This document shows, one piece after another, positions 22,882-32,541 of a stretch of 64,000 nt of DNA. Every line of letters begins with the position of its first letter. Positions within the stretch are counted from its first letter, which is position 1. The notes beneath the pieces were generated by a model. That model was not told where the DNA came from. It worked only from the letters and a program-made list of their open reading frames with translations, and did not search any database. Source of the stretch: Actinostola sp. cb2023 (taxonomy: Eukaryota > Cnidaria > Anthozoa > Actiniaria > Actinostolidae); contig JAUJYZ010000047.1 in assembly GCA_033675265.1 (NCBI GenBank), positions 1 through 64,000 on the forward strand. The letters are read 5' to 3'. The position numbers and the translations under genes are program-made.

Positions 22882-22929
22882 CTCCTGAAACATCGTTGGG
22901 GAGCTTTAGAAGAGCTGGAATGTCATGCT
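22882..22929 (-). CDS. 48-nt exon, copy 1 (pro-region)
   Basis: Exon between a TAACTTTTAG acceptor and GTAAGC, encoding HDIPALLKLPNDVSG. It starts and ends in phase 1, so it can be skipped or swapped without changing frame. A second copy lies at 23454-23501. Confidence 0.6.
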
Positions 22930-23453
22930 CTAAAAGTTAGAAATAAGATTACAATGTGACGATACTCTGTTAGCTACAGTCAGTTCAAACTCGTTCAATC
23001 TCGAGCTCCGCGTGTGCTCCGCGTGTGACGCTGCCTAATGCGGGGGTTCCAGCGTGCTCTTAAACGTGGCCGTTCTTCTGTATACACAAATTCAACGATC
23101 AAACTATTTCTGAGCTTAGAATGAGCTTGAAACCGCGCTGTACCGTTACATTTACATTCACGGTAAAATGCTTGATTTCGTGCTGTCGCTCAACGCCACG
23201 CCCCACAGTTGAATCATAAACAAGCCAAAATCAAATACTAAATCCTAGCAACATTTTGCATTACTAAATAGCACCAATGAAACAATGGAAAGCAATAGCA
23301 ACTGATCTCACTATTTAGTACATTAAAATCACAATACTTTTATTCGTTCTGTTCATTTTTGAAAAACTTGTACACAAGAATTGATCTTTGGAACTAGAAA
23401 TCTCAAATTGTTACAATACAGATCGACATGCATTGATTCATTTAGTAGCTTAC

Positions 23454-23501
23454 CTTCTGAAACATCGTTGAGGAGCTTTAGAAGAGCTGGAATTTCATTC
23501 T
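23454..23501 (-). CDS. 48-nt exon, copy 2 (pro-region)
   Basis: Encodes NEIPALLKLLNDVSE with the same borders and phases as copy 1. Flanking intron sequence (GATTCATTTAGTAGCTTACC) is duplicated too, so the duplication spans about 100 bp. Confidence 0.6.
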
Positions 23502-23611
23502 CTAAAAGTTAGAAAAAAAAATCCAATTAATGATACTCTGTTAGGCAGAGCTGATTGATACTGTGTTCGCAGGTCACCTAGCGCGGCGTCCATAGACAGA
23601 CTAGGTACCAC

Positions 23612-23651
23612 CAGTAGACCCCAACACTCCCCAAATCAAGCAGAGTTTCAT
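23612..23651 (-). CDS. First coding exon with signal peptide start
   Basis: ATG at 23651 followed by 13 codons beginning MKLCLIWGVLG, a short hydrophobic signal start. The donor GTGGTA gives a phase-1 end that fits either 48-nt exon. A longer read hits an in-frame TAG, which supports splicing here. Confidence 0.5.
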
Positions 23652-23711
23652 CTTGTTGTGCAGCTCGTCGGTTCAACAACCTTAGTGTGTGGATGGTAGT
23701 CAGTGTAAGGG

Positions 23712-23719
23712 TATTTATA
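23712..23719 (-). promoter_or_regulatory. TATA box of the ShKT-F5/8C gene
   Basis: TATAAATA on the minus strand, about 60 nt upstream of the ATG at 23651. This is the spacing expected for a TATA-driven transcript with a short 5' leader. Confidence 0.55.
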
Positions 23720-24148
23720 GTCTAGAGGTGTCAAGCAAATCGTGGTTCCTCCCACAGTATGCCAGTAGATAATGATTGGATGCCACGCAAATACTTTAAT
23801 GATTGTTGTCTTTTTAGCCCGTTCATATGTGAGTTACTACCAGTAACAAACTTTTGTACACTGAACTTCATGATCACGATGCATTTGTTAATTCAAGCAT
23901 TTTCACCGTGCAGTATTCAATCGAAAATGTTTTGATAGTTTAATTTCGAATTCTCCACAATGTGTTCAATGAACTTGGTCAACATATATTAATCAGTATC
24001 ATCGATCATTTTTATTCATTAGTCACAACACAAAAAGTATTCAATGAACCCAGTTCAATCATGCAGAAATATGTAGACAATGTTTCTTTTAAGTAATGTA
24101 AAAACGTGAGTTGTCACTGATTTAGGTAAAAAATACTGTATTTACCGG

Positions 24149-24181
24149 GACGTTTCGGATGCGTACTGCAACCTTCATCAG
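24149..24181 (-). ncRNA. Hammerhead ribozyme core (minus copy)
   Basis: On the minus strand: CTGATGA, an imperfect stem II with a short loop, then GAAACGTC. ACGT is self-complementary, which fits the dimeric short-stem-III type known from Penelope-like elements. Cleavage would follow GTC. Stem I pairing looks weak, so activity is uncertain. Confidence 0.6.
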
Positions 24182-24227
24182 CTAGATGTAATGATATGGC
24201 GTCTAGGGAATATAACGTTAGGTGTGA

Positions 24228-25121
24228 TCACTTAAGAATGTTGTAGACTTTAGGGAAATAGATGTGTTCATTAATAGAGTTGCTTTCCCGCATGGAATGC
24301 CAAGCTTCAAGGACCAGTCTTTTGTTCCATTGACTTTCACGATCGATGATTTTAACACCATCAAAGTCAAAATCGTGTTGTGTTTGTAGATGATGTTGTA
24401 CCAGCTGTGAGTTGCGGTCCAAGTTGAAAAAGGTTTTGGTATGTTCTTTTATCCTGATTTTTAGAGCCCTGGATGTTTGTCCAACATAGACTTTATTACA
24501 TTCCTTGCAGTTGATACGGTAAACGACACCCGTGGTGGAACTCTTGTCGATTCTGTCTTTTGGCTTTTTTAGAATTGACGAGATAGTGTGAGTCGATTTG
24601 TGTGAAACTCTGACGTTGAACTTGTTTAAGGTTCTGGTGATCTTTTCAGACACGTCTTTAATGTATGGTAAAACTACGAAACCACGATCTTGCTCAGGCT
24701 GTTGTGGTTGCTGCGGTTGTGTACGCTGTTGTGGTCCTGGTGTTTTGCAGCTTTTTAGGAAGTTCACAGGGTAACTGTTTGCACCTAAAGCGTCGAATAC
24801 ATGTTTGGTCTCCGAAGATTTGTCTCTGGGAGATGATGGGATGTTACGGGCACGACCAAGGAGGGTTTTAGCGACAGAGCGTTTGTGCTGCATATGATGG
24901 TGAGAGTTGAAGTCCAGGTAACGATCGGTATGGGTGGGCTTCCTGTAGACTGAGACCAAAATGGATCCATCGTCCTGTCTCGTGGTTTTTGTGTCTAGGA
25001 AGGATATGGCCCCTTCTTCCTCGGTTTCAACTGTAAACTGAATGTTGGGGTCGATTGAATTCAGATGTGTGTGGAACTCGTCTACGTAGATCTTGGAGAT
25101 ACCGACATGACTGTCGTCCAC
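24228..25121 (-). CDS. Penelope-like polymerase: RT C-terminal part plus GIY-YIG domain
   Basis: A 297-codon frame. The catalytic YVDD lies at its very start (VDD at the first codons, the Tyr just upstream in the same frame). YRKPTHTDRYL follows at about residue 59, then a Gln/Pro-rich linker (about 120-145). The last part has VVYRINCKECNKVYVGQTSR, a Cys-containing GIY-YIG nuclease motif with the catalytic-type Arg in RIKEH, and it ends NEHIYFPKVYNILK. The start is only the first Met after a frameshift, not a real initiation site. Confidence 0.85.
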   Translation of the reverse strand: MDDSHVGISKIYVDEFHTHLNSIDPNIQFTVETEEEGAISFLDTKTTRQDDGSILVSVYRKPTHTDRYLDFNSHHHMQHKRSVAKTLLGRARNIPSSPRDKSSETKHVFDALGANSYPVNFLKSCKTPGPQQRTQPQQPQQPEQDRGFVVLPYIKDVSEKITRTLNKFNVRVSHKSTHTISSILKKPKDRIDKSSTTGVVYRINCKECNKVYVGQTSRALKIRIKEHTKTFFNLDRNSQLVQHHLQTQHDFDFDGVKIIDRESQWNKRLVLEAWHSMRESNSINEHIYFPKVYNILK

Positions 25122-25535
25122 GTACCTGAACCACCATTTGGGGGGGGTGTGGCGCGGTGGAGAGAGCTATTTCTTCTTCATATTCCATGACAAGGTTTGC
25201 CAAAATCGCGCTCACCGGTGAAACCCATAGGGCATCCAAAAATCTGTTTGTAGTAAGTGCCTTGAAAGATGAAAAAAAAAGTTGTTGTCAAGTACAAATT
25301 CCAACAGTTTGATGATATTTCCTTTAGAGACAGAAGTTCTTTGGGGTAGGCTAGTGTCCAACTCAAGTCTCTGTTTGACTACTTGCAGCGCTAGGGACGT
25401 AGGAATGCTTGTGAAGAGTGAAACCACGTCGAAAGAGACAAATATTTCATGACGTTCTAGGCGGTATTCCGTGATCTTTTTGGCGAAGACTTGGCTATTC
25501 CTGACGGTGTATTGGTAGGACTGAAGTTTTACCAT
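25122..25535 (-). pseudogene. Penelope-like reverse transcriptase fragment
   Basis: Upstream continuation of the polymerase in shifting frames. It shows FVSFDVVSLFTSIP (RT motif A) and, after a shift in an A-run, FGCPMG (motif B), then ILANLVMEYEEE. The fragment stops at about 25526, where the inverted second copy begins; the N-terminal RT region is missing. Confidence 0.75.
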
Positions 25536-25546
25536 ACATTAAAGAC

Positions 25547-25972
25547 GTGTCTGAAAAGATCACCAGAACCTTAAACAAGTTCAACGTCAGAGTTTCACAC
25601 AAATCGACTCACACTATCTCGTCAATTCTAAAAAAGCCAAAAGACAGAATCGACAAGAGTTCCACCACGGGTGTCGTTTACCGTATCAACTGCAAGGAAT
25701 GTAATAAAGTCTATGTTGGACAAACATCCAGGGCTCTAAAAATCAGGATAAAAGAACATACCAAAACCTTTTTCAACTTGGAACGCAACTCACAGCTGGT
25801 ACAACATCATCTACAAACACAACACGATTTTGACTTTGATGGTGTTAAAATCATCGATCGTGAAAGTCAATGGAACAAAAGACTGGTCCTTGAAGCTTGG
25901 CATTCCATGCGGGAAAGTAACTCTATTAATGAACACATCTATTTCCCTAAAGTCTACAACATTCTTAAGTGA
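25547..25972 (+). CDS. GIY-YIG endonuclease domain, second (inverted) Penelope copy
   Basis: A 141-codon frame nearly identical to the last 141 residues of the minus-strand ORF, on the opposite strand. It carries the same YRINCKECNKVYVGQTSR motif and ending. The near identity shows the two arms are of the same age or are homogenised. Confidence 0.8.
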   Translation: MSEKITRTLNKFNVRVSHKSTHTISSILKKPKDRIDKSSTTGVVYRINCKECNKVYVGQTSRALKIRIKEHTKTFFNLERNSQLVQHHLQTQHDFDFDGVKIIDRESQWNKRLVLEAWHSMRESNSINEHIYFPKVYNILK

Positions 25973-26020
25973 TCACACCTAACGTTATATATTCCCTAGA
26001 CGCCATATCATTACATCTAG

Positions 26021-26053
26021 CTGATGAAGGTTGCAGTACGCATCCGAAACGTC
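26021..26053 (+). ncRNA. Hammerhead ribozyme core (plus copy)
   Basis: CTGATGA at 26021-26027, an imperfect stem II around AGTAC, then GAAACGTC at 26046-26053. It is the mirror image of the minus-strand copy and sits at the same place in the arm, about 50 nt after the endonuclease stop. Confidence 0.6.
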
Positions 26054-26389
26054 CCGGTAAATACAGTATTTTTTACCTAAATCAGTGACAACTCACGTTT
26101 TTACATTACTTATAATATGCCTGATTGCAACTACAAGATTTTCAAGTTAATGTTTCTTTTATAGAAAGGATTGTTTTGAACTTATTAACCTGTTAACGTT
26201 TTTCACAAGAGCTCGAGAGAGAGTAAACTAAGCTTTGGAACGCAGAGTAGTTTTGATAGTTTTTCCGTTTTTTTTAAGATAAACATGAATCCTACACACA
26301 AACAATATCTCTAAAGTTTTTCCTTTGTTGTTTATAATCACAATTTTGCGTAATTATTGAAACACTTGATAGCATTGCAATTATTAAAG

Positions 26390-26529
26390 CCGCATCTACA
26401 CTCGAGCAAATTTTCCTTGACAAGTTTTCCTTGACAAGTAGGACTTGTTCGTGTAGACGACAAAAACATCGCCAATTTTTCCTTGTCAAGGAAACATTGT
26501 CAAGGAAAACTTGTTCGTGTAGATGCGGC
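26390..26529. mobile_element. TTAA-flanked ~140-bp MITE
   Basis: Arms start AGCCGCATCTACAC and end GTGTAGATGCGGC. Inside are several CCTTGACAAG/CTTGTCAAGG copies in both orientations. TTAA lies on both sides (26386-26389 and 26530-26533). Confidence 0.7.
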
Positions 26530-27250
26530 TTAAGAATCGCTGGTTTGCAATCAATCCCTTCAGGTTTAAAGTACAAAGATGCAGTGGCCATGTTGGTGAA
26601 ACAAACAAGAGCAGCTAATCAGGAATGCTATCGGGATCCAACATGGCCGCCATGACGTCACGTGCAAACCAGAAATACCGTTAATGGGCTACTGAGCAAG
26701 TACCAAATATACTTCTCAACACCAGCATGTTTGTAATGTGCCTCGTTGTTTGTAGGACAAAACAACATTAAATGTCATACATAAAAGCTTTCATTGCTCA
26801 GGAGAGCGAAGCTTGATTGTTTTGACCACCAGATTGGGAATAAGTGTTCAATATATTCGATTGATCTATGCCGATATTTACAGACATTACGGTTACGCCC
26901 TTTGAAGAATACCGTCATTTCGTACACAATCACGCTATAATCAGCTGCAAGTTTGCCTGAAGGATTTTCTTTGTTTGTTCTTCGTGTTGCAGGGGACCAT
27001 AGTAAAACGGGAAAATGTGAAACTTACCATTTTAGAAAATATGTTTTCTTCGGTTATTTATGACCTATAATATGATGGGGAGTTACGGCAAGTCAAAGTG
27101 ATCCAGATTTCTATACATTTTGCCGCGTTTGCCCCAATTCAAACTGAATGGCGGACGAAAGCGTGAAGTGGCTTACTACACTTCCGAACACTTGCTTTTT
27201 AAATGTTTTTTATTTTTATTTTTTATTTTTTTAATTTAAAGGAAAGAAGA

Positions 27251-27980
27251 AGCTCAATGAGCGTATACTCGGGCATTGTTGAAAAAGATAATGCAGTAGC
27301 CGAAATGATACGCCTGTAGGCTTAATCGCTAAAAATGTTATAACCAAACAAACCAAGACGCGTCCCGTAGCTAGGCAAGTCTCAGACAAGTGATCGAATT
27401 TCGTAGTGACCTCAACACAACAAGAATGTGCAGGCCGACGTTATCAGAACCAGCATGAACATACGTCCTAAGTGCGTACTTCAGACAAAACTCAATGATT
27501 CGCTTATCTCTATCTCTGCTCACCGACACACACCATTGGCAGAACAAGCCATAGCTATCTCAAAATTGACAGATGAAGAGACTATAAAGTCATCCAATAA
27601 TTATTCGGCGGGATTTTCAGATTTCCAGAAGGAAATTTTTTTTTCCATTTGATTTTTACTGTCAATTTGCATCAGTTTGTCCATATGCGTTAATTAGGTT
27701 GTAAACCATAGAAAATGCATTAGAAATGAAGATTTCAACTTGTGATAATCAAAAGCTCGAAAATACCAGAAGATAGACCTTAAACGAACAGCGTGTTTGT
27801 ATGCGAGATGAGTGTATTGTGTAATCTTGAAACTCGATACGAACATATACTTTGGAATTTGACTTTTGACATGAACCTCGATACGATCAAATTCTTTGCA
27901 TTTTGTCTAAAAATAATAAAAACAAAAAACAAAAGATCGCATTTTATAAATCGGCCACTTCCTCCAGTTGTGCCCGAGTA
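27251..27980. mobile_element. Element with CTCGGGCA / TGCCCGAG ends
   Basis: The left end AGCTCAATGAGCGTATACTC + GGGCATTGTTGAAAAAG matches the terminus at 13262 over about 60 bp. The right part (27820-27980) matches the arm sequence at 15010-15130 (GTAATCTTGAAACTC...GATACGA...GCATTTTATAA) and ends GTGCCCGAGTAAC. This joins the 13.3-kb and 14.6-kb elements in one related group. A 74-codon frame inside is unrecognised. Confidence 0.5.
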
Positions 27981-28081
27981 ACTAGTGAGCAACAGAGAGA
28001 AGCAACAGATGTAGTTTTTAATTTCTCCTATGCGTTTCGTCTGACTTCATCTGTTGCTTCTCTGTGTGCTGCTCGCTAGTT
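27979..28081. repeat. ~100-bp inverted repeat
   Basis: The arms AACTAGTGAGCAACAGAGAG... and its complement ending GCTCGCTAGTTT pair over about 33 nt, with a loop of about 35 nt. Possibly a tiny MITE abutting the preceding element. Confidence 0.6.
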
Positions 28082-28518
28082 TTCCTTTAAAATTAAATAA
28101 AAAAGAATAAATAAAATTATTTGATGCAAAACGATTATGAGTTTTTTCATTAACTCTTCACCAAGGCCTTTCGGTTTCTTTCGATATTTAGGAATACAGC
28201 AGCCTGGGTTCGAATCTGCAAGTTTCTAGAATACACGTGACCAGCCAACACCAGGATATATCTTCCTTCCAGTGCCGGTCATTTTGAATATAGCGATAAG
28301 AGAGGGCCCTGGGGACGAGGTTGGCAATATGTTGTAAAGTCCAGTTAAAGGTTATATCCCGAGAATAACCCTTGGAATCATAAAAGTTGTCCAATAATGT
28401 GCACATTTTTCACGTTAATTCTCGTTGGCATTTGTGAATAAGGTAGACTGAATGGTTTATTTTTAAAATTAAAATACACAACATAAAGCTCTTGCACTTT
28501 CTCATTGATAAAGTTTGT

Positions 28519-30523
28519 TGTATTGATATTCAGACCTGCACTACTTTGCTTGCTACCATATTGTTCACCATAATACCTGGGCGAGATGGACCATCAACAG
28601 TATTGATATTCAGACCTGCACTACTTTGCTTGCTACTATATCGTTCACCATAATACCTGGGCGAGATTAGCCTGATTGATATTCAGACCTGCACTACTTT
28701 GCTTGCTACTATATCATTCACCATAATACCTAGGCGAGATGGACCATCAACAGTATTGATATTCAGACCTGTACTACTTTGCTTGCAACCATATCGTTCA
28801 CCATAATACCTAGGCGAGATGGACCATCAACAGTATTGATATTCAGACCTGCACTACTTTGCTTGCTACCATATCGTTCACCATAATACCTAGGCGAGAT
28901 GGACCATCAACAGTATTGATATTCAGACCTGTACTACTTTGCTTGCAACCATATCGTTCACCATAATACCTAGGCGAGATGGACCATCAACAATATTGAT
29001 ATTCAGACCTGTACTACTTTGCTTGCTACCATTTCGTTCACCATAATACCTAGGCGAGATGGACCATCAACAGTATTGATATTCAGACCTGTACTACTTT
29101 GCTTGCCACCATTTCGTTCACCATAATACCTAGGCGAGATGGACCATCAACAGTATTGATATTCAGACCTGCACTACTTTGCTTGCTACCATATCGTTCA
29201 CCATAATACCTAGGCGAGATGGACCATCAACAGTATTGATATTCAGACCTGCACTACTTTGCTTGCTACCATATCGTTCACCATAATACCTAAGCGAGAT
29301 GGACCATCAACAGTATTGATATTCAGACGTACCTGCACTACTTTGCTTGCTACCATATCGTTCACCATAATACCTAGGCGAGATGGACCATCAACAGTAT
29401 TGATATTCAGACCTGCACTACTTTGCTTGCTACCATATCGTTCACCATAATACCTAGGCGAGATATGGACCATCAACAGTATTGATATTCAGACCTGCAC
29501 TACTTTGCTTGCTACCATATCGTTCACCATAATACCTAGGCGAGATGGACCATCAACAGTATTGATATTCAGACCTGCACTACTTTGCTTGCTACCATAT
29601 CGTTCACCATAATACCTAGGCGAGATGGACCATCAACAGTATTGATATTCAGACCTGCACTACTTTGCTTGCTACCATATCGTTCACCATAATACCTAGG
29701 CGAGATGGACCATCAACAGTATTGATATTCAGACCTGCACTACTTTGCTTGCTACCATATCGTTCACCATAATACCTAGGCGAGATGGACCATCAACAGT
29801 ATTGATATTCAGACCTGCACTACTTTGCTTGCTACCATATCGTTCACCATAATACCTAGGCGAGATGGACCATCAACAGTATTGATATTCAGACCTGCAC
29901 TACTTTGCTTGCTACCATATCGTTCACCATAATACCTAAGCGAGATGGACCATCAACAGTATTGATATTCAGACGTACCTGCACTACTTTGCTTGCTACC
30001 ATATCGTTCACCATAATACCTAGGCGAGATGGACCATCAACAGTATTGATATTCAGACCTGCACTACTTTGCTTGCTACCATATCGTTCACCATAATACC
30101 TAGGCGAGATGGACCATCAACAGTATTGATATTCAGACCTGCACTACTTTGCTTGCTACCATATCGTTCACCATAATACCTAGGCGAGATGGACCATCAA
30201 CAGTATTGATATTCAGACCTGCACTACTTTGCTTGCTACCATATCGTTCACCATAATACCTAGGCGAGATGGACCATCAACAGTATTGATATTCAGACCT
30301 GCACTACTTTGCTTGCTACCATATCGTTCACCATAATACCTAGGCGAGATGGACCATCAACAGTATTGATATTCAGACCTGCACTACTTTGCTTGCTACC
30401 ATATCGTTCACCATAATACCTAGGCGAGATGGACCATCAACAGTATTGATATTCAGACCTGCACTACTTTGCTTGCTACCATATCGTTCACCATAATACC
30501 TAGGCGAGATGGACCATCAACAG
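28519..30523. repeat. 80-bp satellite, about 25 copies, with higher-order structure
   Basis: The unit runs TATTGATATTCAGACCTGCA ... CCTAGGCGAGATGGACCATCAACAG. The first few copies are more diverged. Copies carrying AGACGTACCTG and CTAAGCGAG occur at about 29281-29330 and again 646 bp (eight units) later at about 29927-29970, so an eight-unit block was duplicated. The open frames on both strands are by-products of the period. Confidence 0.95.
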
Positions 30524-30884
30524 TTGTTTCTGTCACTCAATTGCAACTATTTTAATCAACATTAACACTTCAAACCGATATGGGATCAACTTCAACTTTC
30601 AATATTACATAGAAGATAGGATTTCCATTGTTATTTATTTACAATTTATTATATTGTAGTAATCTAATATTACTGTCCACTCAAATAGGGTTAGAATAAT
30701 TTTACAGACGTTATAAAACAAGACATTCACCTTTTCTATCTCATGTTTACTGTGAAGCAAGCATTGCTATTCAGGTGCATGTGAAGATCACACATATTTG
30801 TGCGTATCTGATTACTCGAAAAACCGCTCAATCTTCACATCTTGGAAATTCATTGGAAATCTTCAATTCTAAAGTTCTGGACAC

Positions 30885-31730
30885 TTACAAATAATTTCCA
30901 GGATGTGGGGAGCCCACGTTGCATACAATTGTTCCGTTTCTCTCCTTAATGGACGCGTTCATGACTTCTACAACCACTGTTACGTTTAAATATCTACAAT
31001 GCTTACACTTGTATGGTTTTTCTGCTGAATGTATACGTTCATGACTTATACAATTACTGCCATTGCTAAATGTCTTACTACAATGCTTACACTTGTATGG
31101 TTTTTCTCCTGAATGTATACGTTCATGACTTATACAACTAATGCTCTGTGCAAATGTCTTACTACAATGCTTACACCTGTATGGTTTTTCTCCTGAATGG
31201 ATTCGTTCATGCACTGTACAATTAATTAGGTGTCTAAATGCCTTGTTACAGTGACTGCAGTGATGTTTTTTAATTGCTTCAGCAGGGATGTCATTTTGAC
31301 CACTTGGAACTTCAAATGTCTCATCAGGCAATGGATGGAAAACACACCTCAGATTATATTTTGATGGTTTGCATATTCTTTTTGTTTGATCTGTTCTATC
31401 TTCATCGGTGCAGTTGATCTCTGCATCCATTTCAGTCTCTGTGTTGTCTATGCTCCCGGATGTACCGTCCTTCTCATTAGAACCACTTGATACTCTTCGT
31501 GCTGTCACTTCATTGTCATCTACATCAACATTATCCATAAACACATTGCTCTCCTCACTTCCTCCTGGTATTTCTCTTTCCAGATTACTTTCTTTCAAGA
31601 TAGAACCATTCTCTACATACATGGATGTACATCCATTACTACAGCCAGTATCATCAGTCTGTATTGCAATACTGTTATTCTTGTTGGTTTGTAGCAACTC
31701 ACCATCAATACTTTCACCCATGCAATATTC
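30885..31730 (-). pseudogene. WW-zinc-finger paralogue, exon 2 (broken)
   Basis: Follows a TTTCTTCAG acceptor, in frame with the WW exon at 42465-42587. It encodes EYCMGES, an acidic Ser/Asp-rich region, the conserved HPLPDETFEVPSGQ stretch and three complete C2H2 fingers (for example CKHCSKTFAQSISCISHERIH). In the fourth finger the frame shifts near 30990: the correct residues FKRNSGCRSHERVH appear in another frame. The copy therefore ends with an unrelated tail. The 18-finger version is at 59815-62025; the other fingers here were lost or never gained. Probably a pseudogene, though a short protein could still be made. Confidence 0.75.
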
Positions 31731-31800
31731 CTGAAGAAACAATATACAAGAGCAACAAAGGTACTTTTTAAAAATGCTTGAAATAAATGACTCCTTCAAA

Positions 31801-32028
31801 ATAGCGCCACATTAAGGTGAACAATATTCAATAAGTGGCCCCATGCAAATAAGTGGCCCCACCCCTCCACCCAAAAAAATAATAATGAATTGAGAGAAGT
31901 TATGCTTTTATTGGTAGAAAACTAAACAGCCTCAAACTTTTTTTTGTAAAGACATCATGGAACATTTATATACAATGTAGTTACAGCCACAAGCATGATC
32001 AATATGTGATATTTACTGCATGAGCGGC
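31801..32028. other. Intron sequence, nothing recognised
   Basis: Part of the long intron of the broken WW-zinc-finger gene. AT-rich, with a short AATAAGTGGCCCC duplication. Confidence 0.4.
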
Positions 32029-32092
32029 CGTGTTGTATCGGTAGATATAGATCCGAGTCGCAGGCGAGGATCTATATCTCCGATACAACACG
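32029..32092. repeat. Near-perfect 25-bp hairpin
   Basis: CGTGTTGTATCGG...GATCC and its complement pair with a single bulged T around a 13-nt loop (GAGTCGCAGGCGA). It is highly stable as DNA cruciform or RNA. Confidence 0.65.
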
Positions 32093-32361
32093 TACGCTTC
32101 TAAACCTCCATCCCAATTTACCTTGATTTAAAACAGTACTACACGAAATCTAAGCAAATAACACAAGAAAATTACAGAACTTTTTTGTAAAGGTACTTTT
32201 GATGTCACTGTCATGCGCAGGATACACCTCAAGTCAATCCACATTGGAGAGAGCTTTTTGTATTCGTAAGTAGAAAGCAGTAAGCATATTCGTAATTTGC
32301 TGTCGGTGCTATGCAAAGGTCAATGATACAAGTAAATGAGACCTTTGCATGACCTGTGTCA

Positions 32362-32461
32362 GTTCTATATCACTGATATAGAACTGATTAATAAAACATT
32401 AGTGCTGTATCAGTGATACAGCATTAATGTTTTATTCATTAGGTCTGTATCACTGATACAG
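32362..32461. repeat. Array of three palindromes with TATCA(C/G)TGATA cores
   Basis: Perfect palindromic or near-palindromic blocks at 32362-32384 (GTTCTATATCACTGATATAGAAC shortened core), 32403-32423 and 32445-32461. They are separated by a repeated ATTAATGTTTTATTCATTAG-like spacer. Confidence 0.7.
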
Positions 32462-32541
32462 CACTGATGTTTTATTCATCAGTGTCTGTATCGGGGTACA
32501 CAGATCCATGCATGTGACCGATTCAACCAACCTGGTTGGAA

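Larger units (their letters stand above)
20867..23651 (-). pseudogene. Secreted ShKT + F5/8 type C (discoidin) protein gene, probably inactivated
   Basis: Minus-strand exons: 23612-23651 (ATG, hydrophobic signal start MKLCLIWGVLG); 23454-23501 and 22882-22929 (two copies of a 48-nt exon); 22463-22575 (ShKT-like, six-Cys family); 22056-22163 (second ShKT-like Cys-rich exon); and 20867-21324 (F5/8 type C domain). All have GT-AG borders. Phases agree except between the two ShKT exons, where one nucleotide is lacking. The F5/8C exon has an in-frame TAA at 20957-20959, after which the domain continues (YIRVLPQAWQGH... MELYGC). Such proteins are secreted and bind surfaces or glycans; ShKT modules also occur in non-toxic enzymes and lectins, so a toxin role is not implied. 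The two lesions suggest a recent pseudogene, unless they are errors. Confidence 0.7.
24092..26148 (-). mobile_element. Penelope-like element with inverted partial second copy
   Basis: Flanked by the 13-bp direct repeat AATGTTTCTTTTA at 24079-24091 and 26149-26161. The main copy runs on the minus strand: reverse transcriptase fragments (SFDVVSLFTSIP, GCPMG, YVDD, YRKPTHT) then a GIY-YIG endonuclease-type domain (24228-25121). A second partial copy (about 25526-26111, plus strand) is joined head to head, so 24092-24676 and 25526-26111 form inverted arms of about 585 bp. Each arm has a hammerhead core. Head-to-head or tandem partial copies are usual for this class. Frames are broken near 25145 (a poly-G run), 25218 and 25270, so it is inactive. 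Confidence 0.9.

Noticed and set aside
24938..24955. Apparent extra copy of the 14-mer (GGGCTTCCTGTAG)
   Set aside because: It is the reverse of the codons for YRKPTHT, a conserved Penelope polymerase motif, so the match is explained by protein coding.
29243..30096. Identical 63-codon frames at 29259 and 30096 vicinity
   Set aside because: They are copies of the satellite unit; the identity reflects the eight-unit duplication and not coding constraint.
28519..30523. Array resembling a CRISPR locus
   Set aside because: Units are 80 bp and head to tail with no variable spacers; the genome is eukaryotic. It is a satellite.
32403..32423. tet-operator-like core TATCAGTGATA
   Set aside because: The 11-bp core is a short palindrome and the flanks differ from tetO; no TetR-type gene or vector sequence is present.
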